The position numbers and the translations under genes are program-made. DNA of 64,000 nucleotides from Cochliopodium minus (taxonomy: Eukaryota; Discosea; Himatismenida; Cochliopodiidae): contig JAMYWO010000048.1 in assembly GCA_024220525.1 (NCBI GenBank), positions 127,631-191,630 of the forward strand, given 5' to 3'. The notes below the pieces were generated by a model. It had not been told where the DNA came from. It worked only from the letters and a program-made list of their open reading frames with translations, and ran no database searches. Below, one piece after another: positions 39,454-51,296 of this stretch. How positions within the stretch are numbered: the first letter of the stretch is position 1; every line of letters begins with the position of its first letter.

Positions 39454-40128
39454 CTATTTAATCTGCTCATTACTTTCAAAAAAAAAAATTAGAATTAATT
39501 GAATAAATCAAAGAGATAACCATTTTAAATGAAAGAATATATTTAAATCTGCTCATATTCAACATTTAATGAACATTGAATATTTTTTGATATTTATAAT
39601 TCTCAAATAGAAATGAAAGGATAAATTTTACATCTTCTTTGCTTGATGTTTTTTCTTTTTGATTTTTAAAATTCCTTTTTATTATTTTCAACATCAATTA
39701 TTTGGGACTCGTCTTCATGATTATCTAAATCTTTTTCAATCTATTTTTAGCTTTCAAGATTTCTTCTTCGTCAATTGATTATCATCTTCATTCTCTATTG
39801 CATTATAAATTTTGGTGGTTGAAAAAAGGATTTTTGTTTGAGAAAATTTATATTCGATTTTAAAGTGAATATTGATTACAATTGGGATATAGGAAAATTT
39901 TTATATGTGAAGAATTTATTCAATTTAATCATCTATTTGTATTCTATTTCAAGCAATTTTTTTTATTTTTTTTTATTTTTTCTTTATTTGTGATAAAAAA
40001 GATAGTTTTATTAGATAGTCAAAAGACTTAAAGTTGAATGTAAGCAAAATTTCCATTTTCGGAGAAACGATCAAAAGAAAAAATCATATAAAAATCCAAA
40101 AAAACAATTAAAAGAAAAAAACATCCTT
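39454..40128. other. AT-rich stretch with short coding-like fragments
   Basis: On the minus strand there are acidic/charged fragments (DNHEDESQIIDVENNKKEF near 39680-39740, KAKNRLKK near 39760) without a sustained frame. They could be the missing N-terminal exon(s) of the IF-3 gene, or a decayed small gene. Nothing firm. Confidence 0.3.
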
Positions 40129-40129
40129 T

Positions 40130-41860
40130 TAAAAAAATGCAAACAAAACAGGATTTATTAGAAAAATGTTTTTATTGGATGAAAACAAAGAAACTGATTC
40201 TAGTTTGAACATTTTAAATAGAAAGAACAGAAAATGAAATAGAAAGGTTTTCTTGGAAAAAGAAAAGTTGGAGAAACAAATCAAAAATTTAAAGAGAAGC
40301 TTAACAATTCTTGAGATCAACAAAAATTAATTGAAAAAGAAAAGTGAGTTGATTGAAGGTATTTCAAAACTAGAAAAAATGGTGAATTTTATTTAAAAGC
40401 AAAATAATTTATTTTTTTGGTTAAAAATAAAAAAATAATAAAAAAATTGAAAAGAAAAGAAAAGAAAAGAGGAATGAATTATTAAAACAACAAGTCCTTT
40501 ATAATCAAAAAATTATTAATGAAAATGAAGAAAATAAACAGAGAATTAAGAATTAGAAACAAAATCTCTTCAATGCAAAATAAAGATCAAATTGTTATTC
40601 TATTTGAAAGGTTGCAGAAATCAACAAATAGAAATTAAAAGAATAAATGAAGAAAAACAAAAACTTAAAAATGATTTGGAAGAAAAGAAAAGAATCTTTC
40701 ACAATTAATTCTCATTCGGATAGAATTGGGTTATTAGAACGAGAATTAGAAGAGAAGAATAAAGAAAATGAAGCAAACATTAATCTTTTACAATTAAAAA
40801 GAGAAAAAGAATCGATTAGAAAAGATAACCTCTCCTCTTCTCATAAAAACGATTCCTTACAACAAAGAGATAACTTGATAGAACTGGAAAAGGAAAATAA
40901 AGAGCTGAGAAAGGAGTTAGAGAAGGAAAGAAAAGAAAAAGGAGAAATTCAAAAAGAAAAAGAAGAAATTCAAAAAGAATTGGAAATTTCTTTTTCTAAA
41001 ACTGAATTCCTCAAACATGATCTCCAAAAAGCAACTCTATTTTCACAAAGAACTGAATCTGATCAAAAACTTTTAAACCAAACACATCTCGATCTTTTAT
41101 CTTCACAAAATGAATTCTCCTCCCTTAATAAATCTTACCTCCCTTAATAAATTAAATTTCTCCCTAAATAAATCAAATTTCTCCCTAAATAAATCAAATT
41201 CCTCCCTTAATAAATCTAGTTCCTCCCTAAAAAAACAAGATACTTCTTTAAAGAAAAATTTTCCTTCTTTAAATCAACAAATCTCTTTTAAAAACAATAT
41301 TTCTTCGTCAAATAACAATGTTTCTTCTTTAAATCAACAAATTTCTTTAAAAAACAATATTTCTTCTTCAAATAAGAGATAAAGGAAAAATCATTCCAAG
41401 AAAGTTGAGGATGTGTTGATATGGGGACTTATATAGAAATGAAGATTGCTTTACAGCACATTGAAAAATAAAGTGATTGATTTCTCTTCTTCTCTTTTTC
41501 GAGCCGAAAAAAAAACCTTTCTTCTTAAAAATGAAAATCATCCTCTCTCCAATCAAATCTCTAAATCAACAATAAATTTGTTGATCCTCTGCCTCTCAAT
41601 AAAAAAAAAATAAAGGAATTTTAACTCGAACTTTCTTTATCAAACTCTTTAAAAAAACGAAAAAAATCAAATTTAATTCAAACTAATTCTTTCTCTTTCC
41701 TTTAAAAAAAAGATCACCAAAACGTTACTATCAAAAGTAATGACAACAATCCCTCCCTTTACAAAAACAAAATTCTTTTGAAATGAAAAACATTTCAGAT
41801 GATTTGAAAACAAAAACCAATCTTCTTCTCCTCTCTTCTTTCTAAACCCACTTCTTCCAA
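40130..41860 (+). pseudogene. coiled-coil protein gene with frame breaks
   Basis: Plus-strand frames carry long Glu/Lys coiled coils: EKEKLEKQIKNLKRSL (about 40258-40310), RIGLLERELEEKNKENE through KELRKELEKERKEK and KEEIQKELEISF (about 40640-41147), then in the next frame a Ser/Asn/Leu repeat (SLNKSNFSLNKSNSSLNKS, about 41120-41230), and further on AEKKTFLLKNENHPLSNQ (about 41500-41570). The pieces run in order on one strand with at least three shifts or stops. Unknown function; may be intact in the organism if the breaks are consensus errors. Confidence 0.5.
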
Positions 41861-42314
41861 TTCTACTCTGATTTATTAAAACATAGGAACTTTTAACATT
41901 ATCCTTGACTTTAATTTTTTCTTATTTTTGATAAAAATTTGAACTTGATTTGATTATTTTTAATTTTTTTGTGGACTTCTATTGATTGAAAGATGATTCC
42001 AATGTACAAAAAAAATTCAAAAGTTATTCCATCTAATCTCTGTTCGACAATATTTTCAAATAATTGAATTCCAAAAAAAAAAGAATTTCATTCATCGAAA
42101 ATAGATCTGTGAAATAAAATTAATTGTGAAAATCCAAATATTTTGCTTTGATTAAATTTGTGATAGATTTCCCAAAAATGCTGATCAAATATCCTAAATT
42201 TGTCTATCATCCTCCAATTTATAAAAATAAATAAAAAAAAAAATTTAATTTGGTTACTTGGAGTATTTTGGTAAATGAAAATTTGATTGTATTGTTTAAA
42301 TATTTTATTATTTC
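41861..42314. other. AT-rich stretch, no gene seen
   Basis: No sustained reading frame or repeat beyond the coiled-coil fragments upstream. Presumably holds the promoter of the downstream zinc transporter. Confidence 0.4.
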
Positions 42315-45104
42315 AATAGAAATGGAAGAAGTAGATTTGGAAGAAGTAATTAGCAACGAAAAGATAAATGATCCCCAAAAGATACCAAAATGAAAAATCT
42401 AGAGTATTGAAATAGAAATTGTAAATAAAGAAGATGAAAACCAGAAGTGTGGAATATAATGTTCCAAAAGTAAAATCAAAAATTTGAACAAAAAATAATT
42501 TTATAGAAATTTATAGAAATTATAGAAATTTAAAGAAATTTTTATAATCAAAAATATCATTGAATGAGGAACAACCCTCCATTCATTAATCGTTTAAAAT
42601 TAACCAATATTTTATTTTTAAAAAAGCAACTCGAAATTAGCGACAATGTGAAAAAGAGCATCAAAAATTACTACCAACAAAAACAATGAATTTCTTTCAG
42701 AACTGAAATCTGCACAAGAAAGATTTTCTTCAGATGGAGAGAACAAAATAATGGAAGAAGAAAAGATTTGATGATAGAAGAAATGTTCCGTTCAAATCGC
42801 CATTTATGCTTCTTTCTTGTCAACATTGCTTTATTCGTTTTCAAAATCATGGCTGATTTCTTCAGCTCCAATTCTATTTTGGCAAGTACTGTCGACAGTT
42901 TTTGGATCTTTTGGCATATAACTCCCTCTCTCCCCTCTTCAAAAAAAAAAAAAAAAAAATTTTCCTTTTAAATTTTTATCAAAGCATTTTTAACATTTCA
43001 ATATTATAAATCTTATCCCTTTATATTATTCCTCATTCTCAATTAATCTAATTTTATTGAATTTTTTATTTTTTTTTAAATTAAAATTAATTTTTTTCGT
43101 AAAAAAAGGATCAATCATTTTTGTTACAAACTATTTCATCAAAAAGAAACAAGTCTACCTTTATCCTGCAGGAAAGTCAAGAATAGAACCTCTGGGTATT
43201 TTTTACTTTCTTTTTTTATTTCTTTTTTCTTCCTTCTTATTTTGTTATTATTTTGTTATTATTTTGTTATTATTTTGTTATTATTTTGTTATTATTTTGT
43301 TATTATTTTGTTATTATTATTTTGTTATTATTTTGTTATTATTTTGTTGTTATTATTTTGTTATTATTTTCTTTTATTTCCTTTTATTTTCTTTATTGTT
43401 TGTTTTACCTCCTTTATCATTATTCTTTCTTTTTTCTTTAACTCTCATTTCTTTAACTCTATTTAACTTCTTTTCACTTTTTATTTTATTTTTCATCATT
43501 TATTACTCTTCCTAAAAGGGATTACAGTGTTTTGTTCATTATCTAAATGTTATCTAAATGTTATTTATTTATGTTCTTTAATATATTATTCATTATTTAA
43601 ATGTTATTTAAATGTTATTTATTTATGTTCTTTAATTATATTATTCATTATCTAAATGTTATTCTAAATGTTCTTTATTTATGTTCTTTAATTATATTTA
43701 TTTATTTATGTTCTTTAATATATTATTCATTATTTAAATGTTATTTAAATGTTATTCTAAATGTTATTTATTTATGTTCTTTATTTATTTATGTTCTTTA
43801 ATATATTATTCTAATGTTATTTAATTGTTACTTAATTAATATTATTAAATTAGTTTTATTTAATTAATTCATTTATAAAAAGGGATTCTAGTGTTTAAAT
43901 AATTTAATAATTTATATATTAATTATTTTTTTATAAAAAGGGATCATAGTCATGATTTAATTATTTTTAATTAATATTATTTATTTAATTAATTATTTAT
44001 TTATTTATTTGATTTATATTTATTTAATTATTTATTTAATTATTTATTTATTAATTTATTAATTTATTTAATTATTTATTTAATTATTTATTAAATTTTA
44101 TTTATTAATTTATTAAATTATTTTTTATTTATTTTTTTTAATTATTTAATTAATTAATTAATTTATTTAATTATTTCATTATAAAAAGGAATTATAGTGT
44201 TTTCGTCATTGATGTTTTCGTTGTCATTTCAGGTGTTGGTGGAGGCGTTGAGAACGATAGTGGATTTGAGAAACTTTAAATTGACAGCAAACACGATGAG
44301 CATAATAATAATAGCGAGTACCGTGGTGTTAAAAGCATTATTGTTTATTTATTGTCAGTGTTTCGTTAGTGGTTCTTCTTCTGTGAGAGCATTGGCAGAA
44401 GATCATAGAAACGATGTTTTAACAAATTCTTTTGGAATGCTGGGTTTCATTTTAGGTTCAAAATTAGCTTTAAAATACAATGATCCTCGTTTCAAAGTCA
44501 TTGATCCCGTCTTTGCCATTTGCCTCTCTCTTTTCATCATGAGAAATTGGTTCATGACCGGTATTCAATATTTTTTTTATAATAATACTTTTCATTTTTT
44601 TTTATTTTATTATATTACATTTTATTACATTTTAAATTTTATTACATTTTATTACATTTTAAATTTTATTACATTTTATTACATTTTAAATTTTATTACA
44701 TTTTAAATTTTATTATTTTTTAATTTATTTTTTATTATTTTTTATTAAATTTTATTTTATTGAACAAAATTAAATTAATTTTATAAAAAAAAGGAAAGGA
44801 GAATGTGATGATGTTATCAGGAAGAACGGCACCAGATTCATTTTTGAAATTGTTGACATTTTTGGCATGGAATCACCACAGTAAAATTAAATACATAGAA
44901 ACAGTGAGAGCGTATCATCTTGCAGAAAGATATTTGGTTGAAATTGACATCATTTTGGATAAAGACATGCCTCTCAGTGAAGCACATGACATTGGTGAAT
45001 CTCTCCAAAAAAACATTGAAGAACTGGATGAAGTCGAAAGATGTTGGGTTCATCTTGATTATGAAATCCAACAAGATGGGGGTCACCTCGATAAAGAAAA
45101 TTAA
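42315..45104 (+). CDS. cation diffusion facilitator (zinc transporter-like), 5' exons with apparent indels
   Basis: Intact exons 43109-43195 ([10 protein letters not shown], then [12 protein letters not shown]), 44189-44560 and 44794-45104 splice in frame. They encode TM helices, the metal site [10 protein letters not shown] in TM5 (HxxxD), and the cytoplasmic Zn-sensor domain ([20 protein letters not shown]). Upstream, 42660-42760 encodes KNYYQQ..NEFLSEL, the YYxxQNE motif before TM1. 42780-42920 encodes [16 protein letters not shown] and a TM2 site that would read DSFLDLL if the T-run near 42899-42903 had one more T. At least three such shifts occur before 43000 and none after. The protein probably exports Zn2+ or Mn2+ from the cytosol into an organelle. 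The first exon may be near 42320 ([12 protein letters not shown]). Confidence 0.8.
43240..43362. repeat. TTATTATTTTG microsatellite in transporter intron
   Basis: About a dozen tandem copies of TTATTTTGTTA-type units inside the intron that follows exon 43109-43195. Open frames across it (Cys-Tyr-Phe-Val-Ile-rich) are artefacts of the repeat. Confidence 0.85.
43511..44188 (+). repeat. intron with repeated pseudo-exon starts and ATGTTATTTAT tandem repeats
   Basis: The true exon begins AAAAAGGAATTATAGTGTTTTC at 44184. Earlier in the same intron the same start occurs in degraded form at about 43512 (AAAAGGGATTACAGTGTTTT), 43877 (AAAAAGGGATTCTAGTGTTT) and 43935 (AAAAAGGGATCATAGTCATG). Between them are copies of ATGTTATTTATTTATGTTC. 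This suggests duplication of an intron-end/exon-start unit, leaving decoy acceptors. Confidence 0.6.
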
Positions 45105-45289
45105 AAATTTACTCCTTTTTTATCACTCAGTCCCTTTAATTACTCCTTTAATAACTCATTCCTTTAATTACTCAGTCCTTTGATTACTCTCTCCTTTAAT
45201 AACTCATTCCTTTCATTACTCAGTCCTTTAATTACTTTTTCCTTTCATTTGATATTTCTTTAAAATTGTAATTTATTTATATTTATTTT

Positions 45290-45650
45290 TTAACAATTAT
45301 GGACATGTGGTACCACACCTCCTTCAATAGTGGCTCTAATTAATTGATCTAATTGGTCATCTTTTGAATTGATAAGTATTTTTAATTGAAGCATTTATTA
45401 TAGATTAAAAAATGCCACCTCCACTTTTTGCCAATTGAAAATGTCTTGGGTAATTCTTTTACATTTAAATCTATGGTTGCATTTCCTTCTAACAATTCAG
45501 CAGCATGAAACAAATTGTATCCTTAAACTTTGAATGTTATTAGAAACTGTAAAAATTAGGAAATTGGATGATACCTTTTTTACATAAAAGGATTAATTGT
45601 CTTGACTTTTCAAAGATCTTAAAGATTTCCAAAATTAGTTAAGGTGAGAT
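45290..45650 (-). pseudogene. decayed histone H2A/H2A.Z-like gene fragment
   Basis: Minus strand, 45398-45297: LQL then DQLDQLIRATIEGGVVPHVH, aligning closely to the H2A.Z C-terminal docking region ([22 protein letters not shown]). Upstream, 45528-45440 gives FHAAELLEGNATIDLNVKE, matching ELAGNASKDLKVK of the alpha2-alpha3 region. 45610-45570 may retain KGIIQFP for AGLQFPVGR. The pieces are in different frames with unexplained inserts, and no basic N-terminal tail is seen. Most likely a relic; a divergent intron-containing variant is possible. Confidence 0.55.
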
Positions 45651-45898
45651 TAAAAATAGAATGGAATAAACATTTTTAAAGAAGGGAAACTTTAGAATGA
45701 TAATGTTAGGGTTGATTGCGAGAATGAACAAAAAAGGACATAAAGTTTCAAATTGGGGAACTCCTCTGTCAACTTTTAGTTCTTTACTTAATGACTCGTT
45801 GAATCATATTCTCGAAGTTACTTTCAAGAAACATTTGATAAAGTTCAAAAAAGTATTCACCACAGTCTCTCTTTTCAAGGACTTTCTCAAGATAGAGN

Positions 45899-45975
45899 TT
45901 TTTTTGAATAAATCAGAAATCAATAATGTTTTCCATCAAAATTAATTCGGATGTGTAGAATGATTTGAACATCAT
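45899..45975 (-). repeat. dispersed ~75-bp repeat, copy A
   Basis: TTTGAATAAATCAGAAATCA through ATTCGGATGTGTAGAATGAT to GAACATCATG; near-identical to copies at 54286-54363 and 54942-55021. A single N at 45898 lies at its edge. Minus-strand reading MMFKSFYTSELILMENI is open in this copy and in 54942-55021, but ends in a stop each time. Confidence 0.8.
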
Positions 45976-46119
45976 GTGTATTCAAAAAATAAAAGTAAAA
46001 ATAAATAAAAATAAAAAAAAAAAATTGAAAAATAAAATAAAAAAGATAAAAAAATAAAAAATAAAATGAAAATTAAATGTAAAATACAACAAAAAAAATC
46101 GAAAAATAAAAAAAAAAAC

Positions 46120-47639
46120 CTGTCAATGATTTGAAGAAATTCAAGAACAAAAGTGTTGGCAAGGCTGCGCAAATTGGAAGAAGAGATAGACTTGAGTTTA
46201 TTCTCCAAATCATCAGAAGAAGACTTGGCATGTTGCATCTGATCTCTCAAATTGTCCAAAATGACGGGGATGTCGTCTTGAAACCTTTTCCAAGAAGTTT
46301 TGATGATAAACTTTCTTAGAGGATGCAATCCTATGGAGTTTTCGTAGGTGCGGTCGAATTGGAGTTGTTCTAGAATCTCCAAATCTCTTTTTTGTGTTTG
46401 CCATATTTTCTTTCGGTATGGATCTGTCCCATTACATTCTCTTGCCAGTTGTGGTCTGATGTAACTTGTGTGAAACACTTTGGTTTCATATCCTTTTTAT
46501 TATTTTTTTTGAAAATAATTGAAAAAAAATTATTAAATAAAATGGCGGCAAAAAATAAACAAATATTTATATGCATGAAATTAACTTATTTGTGATTAAC
46601 TTATGATGATGTATAATTTGTAGTGAATATAAGATCAAATCTTTTTTACCTGATGTGGATGAGAAATAGCGATTAATTTCTTGGGTAGAGTTAAATTGGC
46701 GGATTTGTTTGTACAATCCATTGAATACGATGGTGGTGCGGGTCAAATCAGAATCAGCTTCCTTCACAAGCTTGATCACGTTTTGATTTTCGTAATCAGT
46801 GGCAGATTGAACCAAGATGATGTGTCTTGATGCTGGTTTGATTAATTTTAACAAGGATTCGTGTGATTCTTTTGAATCATTCATTGAAGGGGTATCAATG
46901 TAGGTCAAATTTAATGTGTTTTTGTGTTCATAGGTGATCATCACTGCTACATCGCTTTCCTTGTTGTTTCTCTTTCCCAATTGTTCTTCTATTTCTGTTA
47001 TTGATACCACTGAATCATGATTATATTCTTTTAGGAAGGTATCTCTTTTGATGGTTATCTATTTTACAGTTTAATTTGAAAATTATTATATATATGTGAA
47101 GATATCTCGAATTGTTCAAAATAAATTCAATAAAATTAATAATCTTCAAAAAAGATTTTGATTGTGATTCATAAAATTTTACTTATTTTGATTTAATTTT
47201 GAATTCAAATTTGAATAATGCTTTATAAAATCAAATATAATAAACAAAATTATAAATAATATATATAAAACGTTCTATTTTTAAAAATTAATTTTACTTT
47301 TGGTTCATCATAATTGAGATTGTTTATAAATGCAAAAAACAATGGTCTTTTCAATTTATAGTCCCCAACAACCACATGCCCAACCAATTCATTCAATAAT
47401 TCTGATTTTCCTGAATTTTCAGAACCAATCATAATAACTTCAGGGTAATATATTCTTGTATTTAATTCTCTCGCAAAATTTTGCAATTTGTTGTAAGATT
47501 GATAGACAGTTTCTGTAAAAATATTTGTGTATAAATCTTTATATGTTGATTCAGTTTCACTAACATCTGGTTTGATCAATTCTAATTCACGCAATTCATC
47601 TTCTAATAATTGTTCTGGAAATGCTTTCTTTTCTTCAAT
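46120..47639 (-). CDS. dynamin-like large GTPase
   Basis: Exons 47639-47298, 47058-46650 and 46492-46120 splice in frame (374 codons). P-loop VIMIGSENSGKSELLNELVG (dynamin GxxSxGKS), a switch region around KRPLFFAFI, the G3 site LTYIDTPSM with a VVSITEIEEQLG stretch before it, and RTTIVFNGLYK replacing the usual TKxD. The C-terminal exon is helical stalk-like (WKRFQDDIPVILDNLRDQM, then QHAKSSSDDLENKL). It should self-assemble on membranes. The first codons are uncertain (an ATG followed at once by a GT donor near 47724 is possible), and a last short exon near 45885-45810 is possible, so both ends are provisional. TPSM instead of TPG in G3 and loss of TKxD may weaken nucleotide binding. Confidence 0.75.
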
Positions 47640-47912
47640 CTGTTGTATTTTTTGGAGTTAACAAAAAAAATATGAAAATCATAAGAAAAAATAAGATTGA
47701 ATGATAGTTTTCTGACCATATTTTCTCTAATTTATACAATTCTTTTTTCTCTTTTGATTTTTTTAAATTTATAAATATTATAATTCCTTTCAAAAAAATA
47801 ACGTATATATTAAAAAAAAAAAGAAAAGGTACAAAGAACCCTTTTGAAATTGCAACATTCATCATCTATCATTTCTTTGAAATCTTTCATATCTCATTCA
47901 AATCTTTCAAAA

Positions 47913-48323
47913 ATGGAAAATCCTAATTTAAATAAACCAACAGATGAAGATCTAAGAAACAAAGAATTGTATAAATACATCAAATATAATCCCATCAAAT
48001 CAAAACCATCAAAAACAGATATATTCATTAAAAAATCATCCAATAACAAAAGAATAATCAAAAAATGCCTTAATTTTTTCAATGATAATCAAAGAATAAA
48101 GATACATGCATTGGGATCTAGTATATTGAAAGCAACTAAAATCTCATTAGATTTAAAAAATTTAATGAATGGTTTGGTGTTGTCTCCAACAACAGAAACC
48201 ATCCAATTGATAGATGAATATCAACCATTAAAACCCGATTGGCCATCTATGACACAAATAAGAAACAATAGTGCAATACATATCGAGATTTATAAAAAAC
48301 CAAAAAAATCCAAAACAAATTGA
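47913..48323 (+). CDS. POP7: RNase P/MRP protein subunit POP7/Rpp20 (Alba-like)
   Basis: Single exon, 136 residues. The Alba/Rpp20 core is plain: DIFIKKSSNNKRIIKKCLNF, the RNA-binding helix motif IKIHALGSSILKATKISLDL, TETIQLIDEYQP, and the C-terminal IRNNSAIHIEIYK, which is nearly the Rpp20 signature TRIRNNSAIHIRV. POP7 pairs with POP6/Rpp25 on the P3 domain of RNase P and MRP RNA, acting in tRNA and rRNA processing in the nucleus. Start chosen at MENPNLN, since the upstream frame begins at a non-ATG codon. Confidence 0.92.
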   Translation: MENPNLNKPTDEDLRNKELYKYIKYNPIKSKPSKTDIFIKKSSNNKRIIKKCLNFFNDNQRIKIHALGSSILKATKISLDLKNLMNGLVLSPTTETIQLIDEYQPLKPDWPSMTQIRNNSAIHIEIYKKPKKSKTN

Positions 48324-48554
48324 TCAAAAATAAAACCTTATTTATAGAATGAAATCTTGTTGGCAAGAATGATTAAAGATCAACCTTTACAAAATGAAAA
48401 TATGATGATTTATATCTCAATAAAATGCAATATTATGTTGAGATATTTCTTATTGATCAATTTATATAGATAAGTTTATTGAATCAATCAAACAATTTCC
48501 ATGATCTTTCAAAAAATGATTTTTTCAATGTCCTTTTGAAAAATAATTAAAAAA

Positions 48555-51180
48555 ATGAGTATTCAAATTATTGTGATAGATTTTGGAACTGAAAGAACAG
48601 GATTCTGTTATAGATTGTTTAATTCAAATGAACCTTTAATTGTGGAACAATTTAGCCAAGCAAAAAATGTATTATTGTTTTCTTTAAGAATAAAATGTTT
48701 CATTTTCTGATTCATTTCATAGGATAGCATTCTTATGATTAATAATAAAACTAATCAACATAAATGGGGAAAAGCTGCATTTAATTATGTTCAACATATT
48801 GAAGAAGAAGAATTTGAACACATCAATTTTTATCGAAATTTCAAAATGTTCCTTTATAACAACAGAAACAAGGATGAAAATACTGAAAAATTAATCACCA
48901 CTTTTTTCCAATTGGTTAAAAATGATATTTTTCAGTATATCGAACCAACTACTCACTCAATAACCGAGAAAACAAAATTTGTTGTTACTGTAATTTAAAT
49001 ACTTTCTTTATCTTCAAATTTTTTTATTGAACATATTTGAGAAAAGAAAAATTAATTCTATCAATATTTTTATAAATATAATAAATTATCATTATATTTT
49101 TTTTATTCATTTATATTTTATAAATCATTATTTATTAATTCATTTTTTATTTTATTTATTGTAAACTTAGGTTCCTGCTATTTGGGATGTTGGACAAAAA
49201 TCAATCATGAGAAAATGCCTTTATGAATCAAATATAATAAAAAAGCTCAATTATGATCATAACATGTTTGAGATTGTAAAACTTTAATTCAAAAAATTTC
49301 AATTTACTTTTCCCCAATAAATTTCTATTGAAAGGTTTACGAACCAGAAGCCGCAATTAACTTTGTGGTGAGATCTAAAGAGGCTGCCGAAATTATCAAA
49401 CCAGATGAACCTTTCATGGTTTTTGATGCAGGTGGTGGAACCATTGATATTTCTTTCTTTGTAAATTCAATTTATTAATTTTTTAATTAAATTTAAAATT
49501 GTTTTTTTTTTGATGAATTTTTTGATTATTTTTTAAATTAATTTTTATTTTTTTATTTTTAAAATATTTTTATTTTATTTTAAATTAATTTATTCATTAA
49601 TTTTCTTTTATTAAACTCTTTTTTTTTTAATTTTTTTTTTATTACTTAGAAAATGAACAGCAAAACTAAAAAGTTGGAACAACAAGGACCTTCAATTGGT
49701 ATCATTTCTCAATTTATTAATTTATTAATTTATTTAATTTATTTAATTTTTTTAATTTTTTTAATTTTTTTAATTTTTTTAATTTTTTTAATTTTTTTAA
49801 TTTTTTTAATTTATTTAATTTATTTAATTTATTTAATTTTTTTATTTAATTTAATTTAATTAATTCTATTTAATTTGTTTTATTTATTTTTATTTATTTT
49901 TATAATTTTTATTTAAACAATTTGTTGATTGAAAAATAGGAGGACCAGAGGGAGGAGTATATGTTGATGAAAAGTTCTTGAAATGGGTTTACAGTATTAC
50001 TGTTTATTCTGTCACTCACCCTTACGAAGACTTTGAGAAAGAATTCAGGAAATTAAACAGTATATTTTTTATTCTTAATTATTTCAATTTATTTTTATTT
50101 TTATTTTCAGTTTTTTTTATTTATTTTTAATATTTATTTTTTATTTATTTTAATTTTAATTTATAATATTTTAATTTTTTCAATTTATTTTATTTTTATA
50201 AATCTTCAATTATATTATATTTATTATTTAAATTAATTTTAGTTTCATTTTTATTTAAATTATTTATTTTTTATTTTTACTTTATTTCAACATATTTTTT
50301 ATTAAAAATTATTCAATTTATTTTTATAAATCTTCAATTAATTATCTATTTTTTATTTTTATATATTTTTTATATATAATTATTTATGTTTTATTCATTT
50401 TATTTTATTTGAGATTTATTTTTCTTTTTATTCATTTTTTTTATTTTTTTAATTTCTTTTTTTTTAAAAAAGATTCACATACATTCATGATTAATTGGGT
50501 GAGTTCCAAAAACTCTTTCGAAAAAGACAGTAACAATTTGATCATTCCATTTGGGGGTCTTGTCAATGAAAAACTCATGGAACTGAAAGAAAATAAGAAA
50601 AAATACTATAGAGTAAATACTCAGGTTATTGTCATCCCCAGAGAAAAAGTTCTCAAATTTTTCGAAAAATCCGTCAAAAAGAGTAAAATCTTCTTTATTT
50701 TCAATTTTTTTTATTTTCTTTTATTTTAATTTATTAAATTTTATTTTCTTTTTATTTTTATTTTATTTATTTTTATTTTCATATTTTTTATTTATTAATA
50801 ATTTTTAATTTATTTTCATTTATTTTTTATTTATTTTTATTTATTTTTAAATCTTACTTTTTACTTTCATTTTATTTATTTTTATTAATTTTTTAAAATC
50901 TCTTTTATTTGCATTTTGTATTAAGTTCAAAAAAAAAAATAAAAAAATTTAAAAAAGTTTTATTTTTTATTTTTAAATTTTTTTAAAACTCATGTTATTT
51001 TTATTTTTTTATTTTTTTATTTTTTTGATTTTAATTTTCACATTTTCTTTTTAGGTACTCTTCACGTGGAAAAACTGTTGTTAAGTAATCCAGAAATCAA
51101 ATTGATTATGTGTGTTGGTGGATATTCTATCTCTTACGTTCTCTACGATGCTTTAGTTAAAAAGTTTACTAAATTTGAAG
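48555..51180 (+). CDS. HSPA12-like Hsp70-family protein (3' end lost in assembly gap)
   Basis: Eight exons (48555-48668, 48723-48989, 49171-49275, 49335-49460, 49650-49698, 49940-50059, 50473-50682, 51055-51180) join in frame to about 372 residues. Hsp70/actin-fold landmarks: IVIDFGTERTGFCY (phosphate 1), VPAIWDVGQKSIMRKCL, VYEPEAAINFVV, and FMVFDAGGGTIDISF (phosphate 2). These match the atypical HSPA12 branch (EPEAA, DAGGGT) rather than canonical Hsp70. The adenosine motif begins IKLIMCVGGYSIS near the end. The gene runs into the N gap at 51297, so the last subdomain and stop are missing. Likely an ATP-binding chaperone-like regulator. Confidence 0.85.
49725..49870. repeat. TTTAATTT(A/T)A tandem tract in HSPA12-like intron
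   Basis: Monotonous TTTAATTTTTT units in an intron, producing a false Leu/Ile/Phe open frame. Confidence 0.8.
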
Positions 51181-51296
51181 GTTTTTTTTTGTTTATTTCA
51201 AAAAACAAATTAAAAATCCAATTTATTTTATTTATTTTATTTATTTTATTTATTTTATTTATTTTATTTATTTTATTTATTTTATTTATTTTATTT

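Noticed and set aside
41120-41230. Regularly spaced repeat resembling a small CRISPR-like array
   Set aside because: The 24-27-nt units are in-frame SLNKSN codons without spacers; this is a eukaryotic low-complexity coding repeat.
43057-43515. Hydrophobic ORFs rich in Phe/Tyr/Leu/Ile that look like membrane proteins
   Set aside because: They run through an intronic microsatellite and end at random; the real exon is 43109-43195.
45400-45640. Ankyrin-repeat reading of the minus strand (NLFHAAELLEG)
   Set aside because: The adjoining LIRATIEGGVVPHVH segment fits H2A.Z far better, and the first piece also fits its alpha2-alpha3 region.
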